A stretch of 64,000 bases of DNA from Actinomadura citrea (GTDB taxonomy: Bacteria > Actinomycetota > Actinomycetes > Streptosporangiales > Streptosporangiaceae). The stretch lies in NCBI RefSeq assembly GCF_013409045.1, contig NZ_JACCBT010000001.1:5642001-5706000 (forward strand), in the 5' to 3' direction. The notes below the pieces were generated by a model. That model was not told the origin of the DNA. It saw only the letters and a program-made list of their open reading frames with translations, and did not search any database. The translations under genes and the position numbers were made by a program. Positions 8,760-17,010 of the stretch are shown here, one piece after another (within the stretch, counting starts at the first letter, position 1; each line of letters opens with the position of its first letter).

Positions 8760-9586
8760 CAGCGCTTGATCCCTCCGTGGAAGCGGAAGCCGTACCGGCG
8801 GCTGACGAACAGGTACATGAGCACGACCGGCAGGGAGTACAGCAGCGAGAACGTGGAGATCAGCGGCAGGTCCGGCTGGCCGCCCTCGGTGTAGAACGTG
8901 TACATGATCACCGAGGCGGGGGCCTTGTCCGGGTCGCGCAGGAGCAGGAACGGCATGAGGAAGTCGCCCCAGACCTGCGCGACCGTCCAGACCGTCACGG
9001 TGGCGAGCCCGGGCCGGATGACCGGGACGACCACATGGCGCAGGAGCTGCAGCGGCGAGGCGCCGAACACCCGCGCGGCCTCCTCGTAGGACGTGGGCGT
9101 GGCGTCGGTGAAGTCCTTCAGCAGGAAGATCGCCGCCGGCAGCAGCCCGCCGGTCAGCACCAGGATCACGCCGAGCCGCGAGTCGATCAGGTGCAGGTTG
9201 AAGGCCAGCAGGAACACCGGCACCATCGCGGCCGTCCCGGTGATGATCGACGACAGCAGGAGCAGGACGTAGAGCAGCAGGTCCCGGCCGGGCACCCGGA
9301 CCCGGCTCAGCGCGTACGCGGCCAGCGACGCGGTCGTGACGACGAGCGCCGCCGTCCCCGCGGCCAGCAGCACCGAGTTGCGCAGCGACGCGAGAGCGTA
9401 GGGGTTGTCCAGCAGGACCCGGAAGTTGTGCAGCGTGAACTCGGGCAGCGATGCCGAGATCCCCGGGTTCGCGTCGAACGGCGCGAAGGCCAGCCAGAGC
9501 AGCGGCAGGGCGAAGAACCCGAGAACGCCCGAGACGAACGTGGCCAGCCCGATCCGGCGCAGGATCTCGCGTACGGTGCCGTTCAC
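8759..9586 (-). CDS. ABC sugar permease (MalG type)
   Basis: 275 residues from GTG 9586, which overlaps the preceding permease stop (GTGA). About six transmembrane helices and the EAA loop at YEEAARVFGASPLQLLRHVVV, which contacts the ATPase. The C-terminus ends in the usual short basic tail (RYGFRFHGGIKR). Second permease of the mannoside-type importer. Confidence 0.92.
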   Translation of the reverse strand: MNGTVREILRRIGLATFVSGVLGFFALPLLWLAFAPFDANPGISASLPEFTLHNFRVLLDNPYALASLRNSVLLAAGTAALVVTTASLAAYALSRVRVPGRDLLLYVLLLLSSIITGTAAMVPVFLLAFNLHLIDSRLGVILVLTGGLLPAAIFLLKDFTDATPTSYEEAARVFGASPLQLLRHVVVPVIRPGLATVTVWTVAQVWGDFLMPFLLLRDPDKAPASVIMYTFYTEGGQPDLPLISTFSLLYSLPVVLMYLFVSRRYGFRFHGGIKR

Positions 9587-10554
9587 GCGGCCGCCCCCTC
9601 CGCCATGCCGGCGTCCGCCGTGCGGGCGCGGCCGCGGTCGCGCAGCGCCCGCAGGTAGACCAGCGCGATCACGAGGTTGATCAGGATCATGAGCAGCGAG
9701 ATGGCGGCGCCGAACCCGAGCCGGCCGTCCCCGAGCGCCGTCCGGTACACGTACACCGACATGATCTCCGAGCGCCCGTCCGGGCCGCCCGCAGTGATCA
9801 GGAAGGGCGTGAAGTCGTTGAACGTCCACAGGCTGACCAGCAGCAGGCTCGTCAGCAGATGGCCCCTGATGCGCGGGAACACCGCGTCGCGGAGCGTCTG
9901 CCACGTCGACGCGCCCGCGAGCCGCGCCGTCTCCAGATGCGACGGTGGAACGTTCCCGAGAGCCGCTCCGCAGAGCATCATCGAGAACGCGGTCCCGCGC
10001 CATACGTTGAACACGACGACGCACGCCATCGGATGGTCGAGCAGCCACGCCGTGCCCGGGGTGCCGAGCATGGCGTTGAGCGTCCCGCCGTCGCGGTCGA
10101 GGAGCGCGATCCACAGGAACGCGATGACCGAGGACGGCAGGATCCAGGCCAGCAGCACCAGCCCCTCGACCAGGCGCCTGACCAGGCCGGACCGGTCGCG
10201 CATCACCCACGCGATCGAGAAGCCGAGCACCGTCTGCCCGATCACCGCCGACCCAAGGACGAACTGGAGCGTCAGCCACAGCGACCGGTGGAAGTCCCCG
10301 TCGCCGAGCACCGTCCGGTAGTTGTCGGTCCCGACGAACCGCGGCTCGCTGGCGGCGATGCCGGTGAGCCGGTAGTCGGTCGTGCCCAGGTAGAGCGTCC
10401 AGAGCGCGGGGAACACCAGGAACACCGCGACCAGGACCAGCGCCGGCGCGACGAAGGCGGCGGCGCGGCCCCGCCCCAGCCCGGCCGCGTCGTCCTCGAA
10501 GGACGGCGCGGCCGTGGGCGCGACGTCAGCGCGGGGTGACGTGGGCGGCGCCAC
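9583..10554 (-). CDS. ABC sugar permease (MalF type)
   Basis: 323 residues, with a charged N-terminal tail (about 30 residues), then roughly six transmembrane helices. The EAA loop reads LETARLAGASTWQTLRDAVFP. Its start lies 29 bp inside the upstream binding-protein gene, an unusually long overlap for coupled genes. Partner of the MalG-type permease next door. Confidence 0.92.
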   Translation of the reverse strand: MAPPTSPRADVAPTAAPSFEDDAAGLGRGRAAAFVAPALVLVAVFLVFPALWTLYLGTTDYRLTGIAASEPRFVGTDNYRTVLGDGDFHRSLWLTLQFVLGSAVIGQTVLGFSIAWVMRDRSGLVRRLVEGLVLLAWILPSSVIAFLWIALLDRDGGTLNAMLGTPGTAWLLDHPMACVVVFNVWRGTAFSMMLCGAALGNVPPSHLETARLAGASTWQTLRDAVFPRIRGHLLTSLLLVSLWTFNDFTPFLITAGGPDGRSEIMSVYVYRTALGDGRLGFGAAISLLMILINLVIALVYLRALRDRGRARTADAGMAEGAAA

Positions 10555-11950
10555 CGACGACCCCCTCCAGCTTCTTGGCGTACTCGGCGGCGGCCTGGTC
10601 CGGACTCCGGCCCGCCACCACGCTCGCGGTGGCCTCCTGCAAGGCCGTCGACACCTGCGGATAGGCCGAGAGCCCCGGACGGTAGGACGTGACGGGCAGC
10701 ACCTTCTCCGACACGAACGTCAGGAAGGGATCGCTCGCGAGGATCTCCTTGTTCACGTCAGTCCGGGACGTGATCTCGGGGGTGCCGGCCGTCCGGGCCT
10801 TGACCATCTCCGGGGAGTTCATGAAGGCCAGCAGCTCGAACGCCTGCTGCGGGTACTTGGTATTCGGGTTGAGGACGGTCACCGAGCCGCCCGACATGCT
10901 CACGAACGACTGCCCGCGCAGGCCCCGCCCCTGGGAGACGGCGGGGATCAGCGCGTAGCCGACGTCCTGGTCGCGGGTGGCCATCTTCGCGACGCCCGTC
11001 TTCGGGTTGAGGACGTCCCGCCAGAAGTAGTCGCCCTCGAACAGGATCCCGATCTTGCCCGCGGCGAACTCCTCGAACGACTTGTCGCGCCCCTTGGCCT
11101 CCTGCTGGAGCTTGGGGTCGCCGAGGCCCTCACCGCCATAGACCTGCGCGTACAGGCCGAGGACCTGCTTGAGCGCCTGGCCGCCGCCCGTCCACCTGCC
11201 GTCCGCCCAGATCTCCGCACCCGCCCCGGCCAGCAGCGGGAGCGCCCCCTGCATGCTGGTGGCCTCGCCCATCGCGGTGCCCGCGTTCAGCTGGATCGGG
11301 GTCACGCCGGGGACCTTCTTCAGGGCGCGTCCCGCCGCGATGATCTCCTGCCAGCTCTTCGGCTGCCAGCCGGCGGGCAGGCCGGCCCGCGCGAACAACC
11401 TCTTGTTGAAGAAGATGAGGCGGCCGTCGGTCGCGGGCGGGACGCCGTAGCGCTCGCCCTCGAACGTCGCCAGTCGCTGGACCGATGCGGGGATCTGCGC
11501 CCAGCCGTCCCACGCGCCGGCGGGGGCGCCGACCGCCTTCGACAGCGGCTGGATGTAGTCGGCCTGGGCGAACTCGCCGACCCAGATGCCATCGATGTCC
11601 ATGATGTCGGCACCGGCGCGCGACTTCAGGTCGAGCGCCAGCTTCGTCTTGTACACCTCGTCGTCCACGCCCTGGCCGCGGAACGTCACCTTCGCCGTGA
11701 CGCCCTTGGCCTTCTGCGCCGCGACGAACTTCGGGATCACCGTCCTGGTGATCCACTCAGCCTCTTCGGCGTTCTTGCCGCCCGCGATGGCGTTGCGGGT
11801 GATCGTCAGGGAGAAGCTCTTGGCGTCCTTGCCCCGGTCGGGGTCCGTCGAGGACCCGCCGCCGCACCCGGCGAGCGCCGCGCCCGCCAGTGCGAGCGCG
11901 GCGGCCGCGCCGATCCGCCTCCTGGAGAAGTCCCTAGTGGAGAAGACCAT
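10526..11950 (-). CDS. Sugar-binding lipoprotein of ABC importer (family 1 solute-binding protein)
   Basis: 474 residues from ATG 11950 with GGAGG eight bases upstream. Twin-basic start (RRR), hydrophobic segment, lipobox LAGC around residue 29, then a glycine-rich linker: an exported, lipid-anchored protein. The body fits the extracellular solute-binding family 1 fold. First gene of the importer/PHP/mannosidase operon, so the likely ligand is an alpha-mannoside or manno-oligosaccharide. The palindrome at 11981-12003 lies in its promoter region. Confidence 0.92.
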   Translation of the reverse strand: MVFSTRDFSRRRIGAAAALALAGAALAGCGGGSSTDPDRGKDAKSFSLTITRNAIAGGKNAEEAEWITRTVIPKFVAAQKAKGVTAKVTFRGQGVDDEVYKTKLALDLKSRAGADIMDIDGIWVGEFAQADYIQPLSKAVGAPAGAWDGWAQIPASVQRLATFEGERYGVPPATDGRLIFFNKRLFARAGLPAGWQPKSWQEIIAAGRALKKVPGVTPIQLNAGTAMGEATSMQGALPLLAGAGAEIWADGRWTGGGQALKQVLGLYAQVYGGEGLGDPKLQQEAKGRDKSFEEFAAGKIGILFEGDYFWRDVLNPKTGVAKMATRDQDVGYALIPAVSQGRGLRGQSFVSMSGGSVTVLNPNTKYPQQAFELLAFMNSPEMVKARTAGTPEITSRTDVNKEILASDPFLTFVSEKVLPVTSYRPGLSAYPQVSTALQEATASVVAGRSPDQAAAEYAKKLEGVVGGAAHVTPR

Positions 11951-11980
11951 GGGTGACCTCCTACAAGCGTCACCACATAA

Positions 11981-12003
11981 CGTGAACGAAGAATTCGATC
12001 ACG
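11981..12003. promoter_or_regulatory. Imperfect 10-3-10 palindrome upstream of the mannoside importer operon
   Basis: CGTGAACGAA-GAA-TTCGATCACG; the two arms match at 9 of 10 positions. It sits 31 bp upstream of the binding-protein start, in a short AT-rich patch. Size and position fit a LacI/ROK-type sugar operator. No regulator gene of that type is in the neighbouring operons, so it would act in trans. Confidence 0.55.
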
Positions 12004-12030
12004 TAAAGACTCAGAGATCGTTTTTCTGGC

Positions 12031-12867
12031 TCAGGGGTCCATCAACTCGGCGGACCGGGCGGCGAACGCCTCCACGGCCTTCGCGGTGATCGGTCCGGGG
12101 GCGGCCGGGAGGACCGTCCCGTCCACGGCCCGGATGGGCTGGACGTCACGGGTCGTGGACGTCAGGAACGCCTCGTCCGCGCGGTACAGGTCGTCCAGCG
12201 CGACGTCCTCCTCCTCGCCGCCGCACCACTCCAGCGTGAGCGCGCGCGTCACCCCGGCCAGGCAGCCGGACGACAGCGGCGGCGTCACGAGCCGCCCGCC
12301 GAGCACGAGGAAGATGTTGCTCCCCGTCCCCTCGCACAGGTTTCCGGCCGTGTTACCGAAGATCGCCTCACCGCCGCCGCGCTCGTTGGCGTAGGACAGC
12401 GCCAGCGCGTTCTCCGCGTAGGACGTGGTCTTGAGGCCGGACAGGGCGCCCCGCTCGTTGCGCGGCCACGGCACGACCGTCACGTCCGCCGTCGCCGGGA
12501 ACGGTGCCTGCGGCCCGGCGATGATCGACACGGTCGGGCCGGCGTCGCCGCGCGCGGAGCCGAGCGGGCCCGGGCCGCTCGTGTAGGTGATCCGGATGCG
12601 GGCCAGCGGCCACTTCGGGGCGGCCGCGAGCACCTCCAGGGTGCCCTGCGCCAGGGCGTCGTGGTCGGGCTCGGGCAGGCCGAGGCCGGCCGCCGAACGG
12701 GCCAGCCGCCGCAGATGCCGGGTCAGCGCGAACGGCTCCCCGTTCGTCGCCTTCACGGTCTCGAAGATCCCGTCCCCGACGAGCATGCCGTGGTCGAAGA
12801 CCGACACCGTCGCCCGCTCAGGGTCGAGCAGTTCCCCGTTCAGCCAGATCCTGGCCTGCTCCGTCAC
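12031..12867 (-). CDS. pabC: 4-amino-4-deoxychorismate lyase-like class IV aminotransferase
   Basis: 278 residues. Fold-type IV PLP enzyme; the PLP lysine is K146 in GLKTTSYAEN, and SNIFLV and GVTR motifs follow. It overlaps pabB by 50 bp, so the pair probably makes p-aminobenzoate: PabB forms aminodeoxychorismate and PabC releases pyruvate. A branched-chain or D-amino-acid transaminase is the alternative, but the pabB neighbour favours PabC. Confidence 0.85.
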   Translation of the reverse strand: MTEQARIWLNGELLDPERATVSVFDHGMLVGDGIFETVKATNGEPFALTRHLRRLARSAAGLGLPEPDHDALAQGTLEVLAAAPKWPLARIRITYTSGPGPLGSARGDAGPTVSIIAGPQAPFPATADVTVVPWPRNERGALSGLKTTSYAENALALSYANERGGGEAIFGNTAGNLCEGTGSNIFLVLGGRLVTPPLSSGCLAGVTRALTLEWCGGEEEDVALDDLYRADEAFLTSTTRDVQPIRAVDGTVLPAAPGPITAKAVEAFAARSAELMDP

Positions 12868-13837
12868 CGGAAGCCACCTCCAATAGCCGAGCCGCCTTCA
12901 GCTCGGTCTCGCGCCACTCGCGATGTGGATCGGACCCCCAGGTGATGCCGGCGCCGGTGCCGAACCGCAGCAGGCCGTCCTCCGCCCAGAAGGTCCGGAT
13001 GCCCACGGCCAGGGCGCCGCGCCGGGAGTCCGCGTCCACCCAGCCGATGGCCCCACAGTACGGCCCCCGGGGGACGGGTTCGAGTACTTCCAGCAGCCTC
13101 AGCGCGCTCGACTTCGGGGCGCCCGTCACCGAACCGGGAGGAAACGTCGCGGCGATCAGCTCCGGCCAGCCGCCCCCCGCCAGCCGCGCCCGGACGGCCG
13201 ACACCAGGTGGACGAGCCCGGGATGCTCCTCCAGCGCGCACAGCTCCGGCACGCTCACCGAGCCGGTCTCCGCGATCCGTCCGAGATCGTTGCGGACCAG
13301 GTCGACGATCATCACGTTCTCGGCGCGGTCCTTGGGAAGCAGGTCGTCCGCCGTCCGGCCGGTCCCCTTGATCGGACGTGACTCGACCACCCGCCCGTCC
13401 CGCCGCAGGTACAGCTCGGGCGAGGCGGAGGCGACCTCCAGGCCCGGCACCCTCAGCGTCATCGCGTAGGGCGCGGGATGGCGCTCGGCGAGCCTGGCCC
13501 CCAGTCCGGCGATGTCGGCGCCGCCGGGCAGCTCCGCGGAGAGCACGCGGCACAGATTGGCCTGGTAGACGAGACCGTCCGCGATCGCGCCGCGGATGCG
13601 CTCGACCCCCGCGACGTAGGCCGCCTCGTCGAGTGAACTCGTCCACTCCCCCGCCGGGCCGGCCCACGCGCCCCCCGGATGCGGCGCGGGCCTCACCGTC
13701 TCGAACCGGGCGCACGTGACCTTCCCCTCGTAGGTCACCACGACCGCCCACCAGCCGCGCGAATCCAGCGCCTCCAGGTCGGAGGTCACGTCCGCGAGCC
13801 CGGTGGCCAGCAGGCCCCCGGCATAGGCGAAGCTCAT
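12818..13837 (-). CDS. pabB: Aminodeoxychorismate synthase component I
   Basis: 339 residues from ATG 13837, ATGA-coupled to the regulator gene upstream. Chorismate-binding domain with SASPELYLRR, RPIKGT, DRAENVMIVDLVRNDLGR and FPPGSVTGAPK. K157 in PIKGT is the nucleophilic lysine typical of PabB; anthranilate synthases have alanine there. Shorter than E. coli PabB because the N-terminal lobe is reduced. No glutamine amidotransferase (pabA) is in the window. Confidence 0.9.
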   Translation of the reverse strand: MSFAYAGGLLATGLADVTSDLEALDSRGWWAVVVTYEGKVTCARFETVRPAPHPGGAWAGPAGEWTSSLDEAAYVAGVERIRGAIADGLVYQANLCRVLSAELPGGADIAGLGARLAERHPAPYAMTLRVPGLEVASASPELYLRRDGRVVESRPIKGTGRTADDLLPKDRAENVMIVDLVRNDLGRIAETGSVSVPELCALEEHPGLVHLVSAVRARLAGGGWPELIAATFPPGSVTGAPKSSALRLLEVLEPVPRGPYCGAIGWVDADSRRGALAVGIRTFWAEDGLLRFGTGAGITWGSDPHREWRETELKAARLLEVASGDGAGQDLAERGTARP

Positions 13838-14538
13838 CCCAGCACGCACCCGAACGAATCGGCCAGGCCGGCCAGCCCCGCCTCGGTGACGACCAGCGCC
13901 CGCCGCGTACTGCCCCGCTCGAACCAGCCGAGCTCGATCATCCGGCTGGTCAGCGCCTCCCCCAGCGCCCCGTTCAGGTGCGGCCGCCGCTCCGTCCAGT
14001 CGAGGCAGTGCCAGGCGAACCTCCGCCGCGCGCTTCGCAACGCCTCCAGATCCAGCCCCAGCGCCCCAAGGCGCTCCTCGCCCTTCTCCGTCACCTCGTA
14101 GGCGTCGCCGTCGGCCGCCACGATCAGACCGCCGTCCACCAGCGCCGCGAACAACGTCACCCCGGCGATGCCGGCGAGGTGGTCGTAGCACGTCCGCGCC
14201 TCATGCAGGCGCCGCGCGTCCCGGGACTGCCGCAGGCTGTTCACCCGCACCGGCGGGCTGATCCGCGACAGCGCCTCGATCACCTGGGCGACCTCGCTCC
14301 CCCGCAACCGGTAGTACCGGTGCCGCCCCTGCTTGACGACCGTCACGAACCCGCCGTCCAGCAGCCGCGACAGATGCGCGCTCGCCGTCTGGGCGCTCAC
14401 CCCGGCCGTCCTCGCCAGCTCCCCCGCCGCGAGCGGACGCCCGTCCAGCAGCGCCGTCAGCATCGCGGCCCGCGCCCGGTCCGCCAGCAGAGCCGCGACC
14501 GGCGCGAAGTCCACACTCACGACCTGTTCCGAGCCCAT
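13834..14538 (-). CDS. ArsR-like winged-helix regulator with C-terminal extension
   Basis: 234 residues from ATG 14538; an upstream in-frame start at 14583 is possible. Residues about 10-85 form an ArsR-type winged helix (LARTAGVSAQTASAHLSRL recognition region, then KQGRHRYYRL wing). No metal-binding CxC motif is seen. The C-terminal half contains a second winged-helix-like stretch (YEVTEKGEERLGALG). It is the first gene of the operon with pabB and pabC (ATGA overlap). Confidence 0.82.
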   Translation of the reverse strand: MGSEQVVSVDFAPVAALLADRARAAMLTALLDGRPLAAGELARTAGVSAQTASAHLSRLLDGGFVTVVKQGRHRYYRLRGSEVAQVIEALSRISPPVRVNSLRQSRDARRLHEARTCYDHLAGIAGVTLFAALVDGGLIVAADGDAYEVTEKGEERLGALGLDLEALRSARRRFAWHCLDWTERRPHLNGALGEALTSRMIELGWFERGSTRRALVVTEAGLAGLADSFGCVLG

Positions 14539-14665
14539 GCCACCGAGCCTAGGCGACCCGCTCTTCGACCAGCGTCGAAGCATCCGCGCTCCGCGCCGCC
14601 GCGTAATCCGGTTCGCGTCACCGCCCCGGAGGCGCTAATGTTTTCCCCGTCGCCGCAGGGCGCAA

Positions 14666-14737
14666 GCGGAAGTGGCTCAGGGGTAGAGCATCACCTTGCC
14701 AAGGTGAGGGTCGCGGGTTCAAATCCCGTCTTCCGCT
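14666..14737 (+). tRNA. tRNA-Gly (GCC)
   Basis: Acceptor arms GCGGAAG/CTTCCGC pair fully. Anticodon stem TCACC/GGTGA with loop TTGCCAA, anticodon GCC. T-loop TTCAAAT. Discriminator U; CCA is not encoded. First of three tRNAs in a row. Confidence 0.96.
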
Positions 14738-14777
14738 CTGAGGGGCCTTTCGGGCTATGACCAGAAGGTCTCCTTCT

Positions 14778-14848
14778 GGTGGAGTGGCCGAGAGGCGAGG
14801 CAACGGCCTGCAAAGCCGTGTACACGGGTTCAAATCCCGTCTCCACCT
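14778..14848 (+). tRNA. tRNA-Cys (GCA)
   Basis: Acceptor arms GGTGGAG/CTCCACC pair. Anticodon stem ACGGC/GCCGT with loop CTGCAAA, anticodon GCA. Discriminator U73, as required for cysteine identity. CCA not encoded. Confidence 0.96.
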
Positions 14849-14879
14849 CAACCCGTACCTCCCCGGAGGACACGGACCC

Positions 14880-14951
14880 GGGCGATTAGCTCAGTGGGAG
14901 AGCGCTACCTTGACACGGTAGAGGCCACTGGTTCAATCCCAGTATCGCCCA
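14880..14951 (+). tRNA. tRNA-Val (GAC)
   Basis: Acceptor arms GGGCGAT/ATCGCCC pair. Anticodon stem CTACC/GGTAG with loop TTGACAC, anticodon GAC. Discriminator A73. CCA not encoded. Gly-Cys-Val clusters are common in actinomycetes. Confidence 0.96.
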
Positions 14952-14971
14952 CGAGTCGGGCTACCATGTTC

Positions 14972-14986
14972 GGCGCTTTCGGCGCC
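14972..14986 (+). terminator. Short hairpin after the tRNA cluster
   Basis: GGCGC-TTTCG-GCGCC followed by TTCCC, 21 bases after tRNA-Val. Plausible end or processing point of the tRNA transcript; no strong U tract. Confidence 0.4.
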
Positions 14987-15010
14987 TTCCCGGTGGCCCG
15001 CAATGCTTTC

Positions 15011-15058
15011 CCGGGGGGCGACCCCCGGACCCCCGATGTGGGGGACTCCGTCCCCCAC
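15011..15058. repeat. Tandem perfect hairpins in the gene-free stretch after the tRNAs
   Basis: The 406-bp stretch 14952-15357 holds no credible gene. Within it are two perfect hairpins: CCGGGGG-GCGA-CCCCCGG (15011-15028, GNRA tetraloop) and GTGGGGGA-CTCCG-TCCCCCAC (15038-15058). The pair looks like a dispersed actinomycete repeat or a structured RNA end. The rest of the stretch shows nothing recognisable. Confidence 0.45.
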
Positions 15059-15309
15059 TCCCCCTGCGCGCGAGGCTGGGTTGAGTGCGCGCCTTAGGGT
15101 CCTCCAGTCGGCTCTGGCACCCATCATCCTTCCTGAGCCTTGACGAGGGCGTTTGTTCTGGGCGGTCTGAGCCGCTGAGCACAGTGACACGGTTTCGTCG
15201 CGCGGTACCTTTCCGACCACACCCAGTCGGTTCGCACGAGGCAGACCGCGGGCCAGCGTCGCTCTCTGCCGAACGGCGTGCCCGGTCTTGCGCTTCTTGC
15301 CGACCTTGG

Positions 15310-15340
15310 CCGCTCCTGGGGTCCGGGGCCAGGAGCGGCG
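15310..15340 (-). terminator. Hairpin downstream of the GH71 gene
   Basis: CCGCTCCTGG and CCAGGAGCGG form a 10-bp stem around a GC loop, 18 bp past the stop of the minus-strand gene at 15358. No U tract, as is usual for actinomycete terminators. Confidence 0.6.
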
Positions 15341-15357
15341 GTCGTTTGGGGGTCGGG

Positions 15358-16854
15358 TCAGGGGCGGCCGCTGGTGGCGGCGTGGTACTGGAGGTCCTGG
15401 ACCTGCGGGGTCGCGGTCACCGTGAACGGGGAGGTGACGGTGGCGGTGGTGGTGCCGTTGCGGAGCACCGAGGCGGCGGTGGCGCCGTTCGCCAGGGGGA
15501 ACAGCCGCGCCTGGACGCCCGCAGCCGCGTCGTAGCTACTCGCCGTCCCCCCGATCGTGGCCCTGACCTGCGCGGCGGCGGTGAGGAAGGAAAGGATCTC
15601 CACCTTGTCGCGCGGGGTCGCGGTGCCGGAGCGCGGGACCATGAACTTCGCCTGGCCGCCCGACGTCGGCTTGAGGGCCGCGGTCTGGGTGCGGTGGGTC
15701 AGGTAGACCGTGTCGCGTGCGATGGCCGGCCACGTCCCGGTCTTGAGGCGGGTCAGGTAGTAGGACGCCAGGTCCAGGTACGCGCCGTCGTTGTGCGGGG
15801 AGGGCGCGAACTGGGTGCCCTCGGAGAAGTCGTTCCAGGTGGTGAGCTGGACCCAGTCGGTACCGCCGTCGATGGCGTTCTTCCAGGTGGTCCGCAGGTT
15901 CTCGGTGTTGTTCGCCTCGTCGTAGATGCCCTGGTTGGGCCGCTCGTCCTGGACGGCGACCGGCTGCATCCAGATCTTGCCGAGACCGTGCGAGGCGCTG
16001 ATGTTGCCCCCGATGCCCCCCTGCAGGTTCGGACTCCGGTTGCCCCAGTTGGAGAAGCCGTAGCTGACCGAGGCGTAGTTCTTGTAGTTGGCGCCGAAGT
16101 TGAGGAACACCGGGACGAGCGCCGGCTTCGCACCCAGGTTCGTCATGGCGGTGTTGAACGCCGCGTACCAGTCGGCGGTGCGGTTCTCGGCCTTGAACGG
16201 CGAGACGACCACGCGCCCGTCGGGCAGCTTGTAGACCGCCGGCGACTTGGCGAGCCCGGCCAGCTCCGAGGCGAGGCCCGCCGCGTCCAGCCCCTTGATC
16301 TGGGTGGCGGTCATGTCGGGCATCAGCACGATCCTGAACCCGGGGTCGACCTGCTCGGCCGCCTTGATGAGCAGGTCCACGCGCTTGCGGTGCGGACTGG
16401 TGGCCGAGAGGTTGAGCAGGTCGACGGTGAAGCCGTCCAGGCCCGCCGCGACGGCCGTGCGGACCTCCCGCTTCATGTCCTCCAGCTGGTAGTCCCCGCT
16501 GATCGGTGCGCGGGGCGCCGGACGGTCGCGCAGCAGTCCGCCGTAGGCCTGGTGGATCCCGCCCTCACCGGCCGGGCTCAGGTAGTTGCGGGTGTAGTAG
16601 TCCGACTCGGGCGCCTTGTTGTCCAGCGAGACCGGATAGGGGGTGAAGTAGTGCGCGAACACCTTCTGCTTGGACGCGCGCAGTGTGGCGGTGGCGGGCA
16701 GGTCGAACGGAAGGGCGGTGGTGGCGCTCGCCTCGGCCACACCCTTGACCGGTACCGCCTCCCGCGGGCTCAGCCCGCACCCGGCCGTGGCCAGGACCCC
16801 GCCCAGCAGCAGCGATCCTGCCGCCACCGCCGCCCGCGAAAAGATGATCTTCAT
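15358..16854 (-). CDS. Secreted GH71-type glycoside hydrolase (alpha-1,3-glucanase family)
   Basis: 498 residues. Signal sequence with a probable lipoprotein cysteine at about residue 26 (ATAGC; the -3 position is not ideal). The catalytic barrel starts with KVFAHYFTPYPVS, a characteristic GH71 opening, and later contains WVQLTTWNDFSEGTQF, another GH71 hallmark. Residues after about 410 form a C-terminal beta-rich domain. GH71 enzymes hydrolyse alpha-1,3-glucan (fungal walls, mutan). Monocistronic, with an intergenic region of 156 bp to the divergent MFS gene. Confidence 0.82.
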   Translation of the reverse strand: MKIIFSRAAVAAGSLLLGGVLATAGCGLSPREAVPVKGVAEASATTALPFDLPATATLRASKQKVFAHYFTPYPVSLDNKAPESDYYTRNYLSPAGEGGIHQAYGGLLRDRPAPRAPISGDYQLEDMKREVRTAVAAGLDGFTVDLLNLSATSPHRKRVDLLIKAAEQVDPGFRIVLMPDMTATQIKGLDAAGLASELAGLAKSPAVYKLPDGRVVVSPFKAENRTADWYAAFNTAMTNLGAKPALVPVFLNFGANYKNYASVSYGFSNWGNRSPNLQGGIGGNISASHGLGKIWMQPVAVQDERPNQGIYDEANNTENLRTTWKNAIDGGTDWVQLTTWNDFSEGTQFAPSPHNDGAYLDLASYYLTRLKTGTWPAIARDTVYLTHRTQTAALKPTSGGQAKFMVPRSGTATPRDKVEILSFLTAAAQVRATIGGTASSYDAAAGVQARLFPLANGATAASVLRNGTTTATVTSPFTVTATPQVQDLQYHAATSGRP

Positions 16855-16950
16855 GGAGCGGCACCGTACTGCATCGCCCTCGGCGCCATACGAAGATCAC
16901 TTCAATCGGCATGATCGCGGACTGCCGGGGCTTTCCTGCATGTATGTAGC

Positions 16951-16971
16951 TGTTGCAAACTATTCGCAACA
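16951..16971. promoter_or_regulatory. Inverted repeat upstream of MFS gene, candidate operator
   Basis: TGTTGC-AAACTATTC-GCAACA, perfect 6-bp arms in an AT-rich patch between the divergent GH71 and MFS genes, 40 bp before the MFS start. Size fits a TetR/MarR/LacI-type site. No dedicated regulator gene is adjacent. Confidence 0.5.
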
Positions 16972-17010
16972 AATGCCTACTCGATTCGACTCCTGGAGTG
17001 CAGCCGGCCC

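Noticed and set aside
14600..14665. Promoter for the tRNA cluster (TTCGCG...TAATGT)
   Set aside because: Boxes are weak and spacing uncertain; not listed as a feature.
15085..16914. 609-codon plus-strand open frame
   Set aside because: Antisense to the GH71 gene and starts in the non-coding stretch after the tRNAs; no recognisable protein features.
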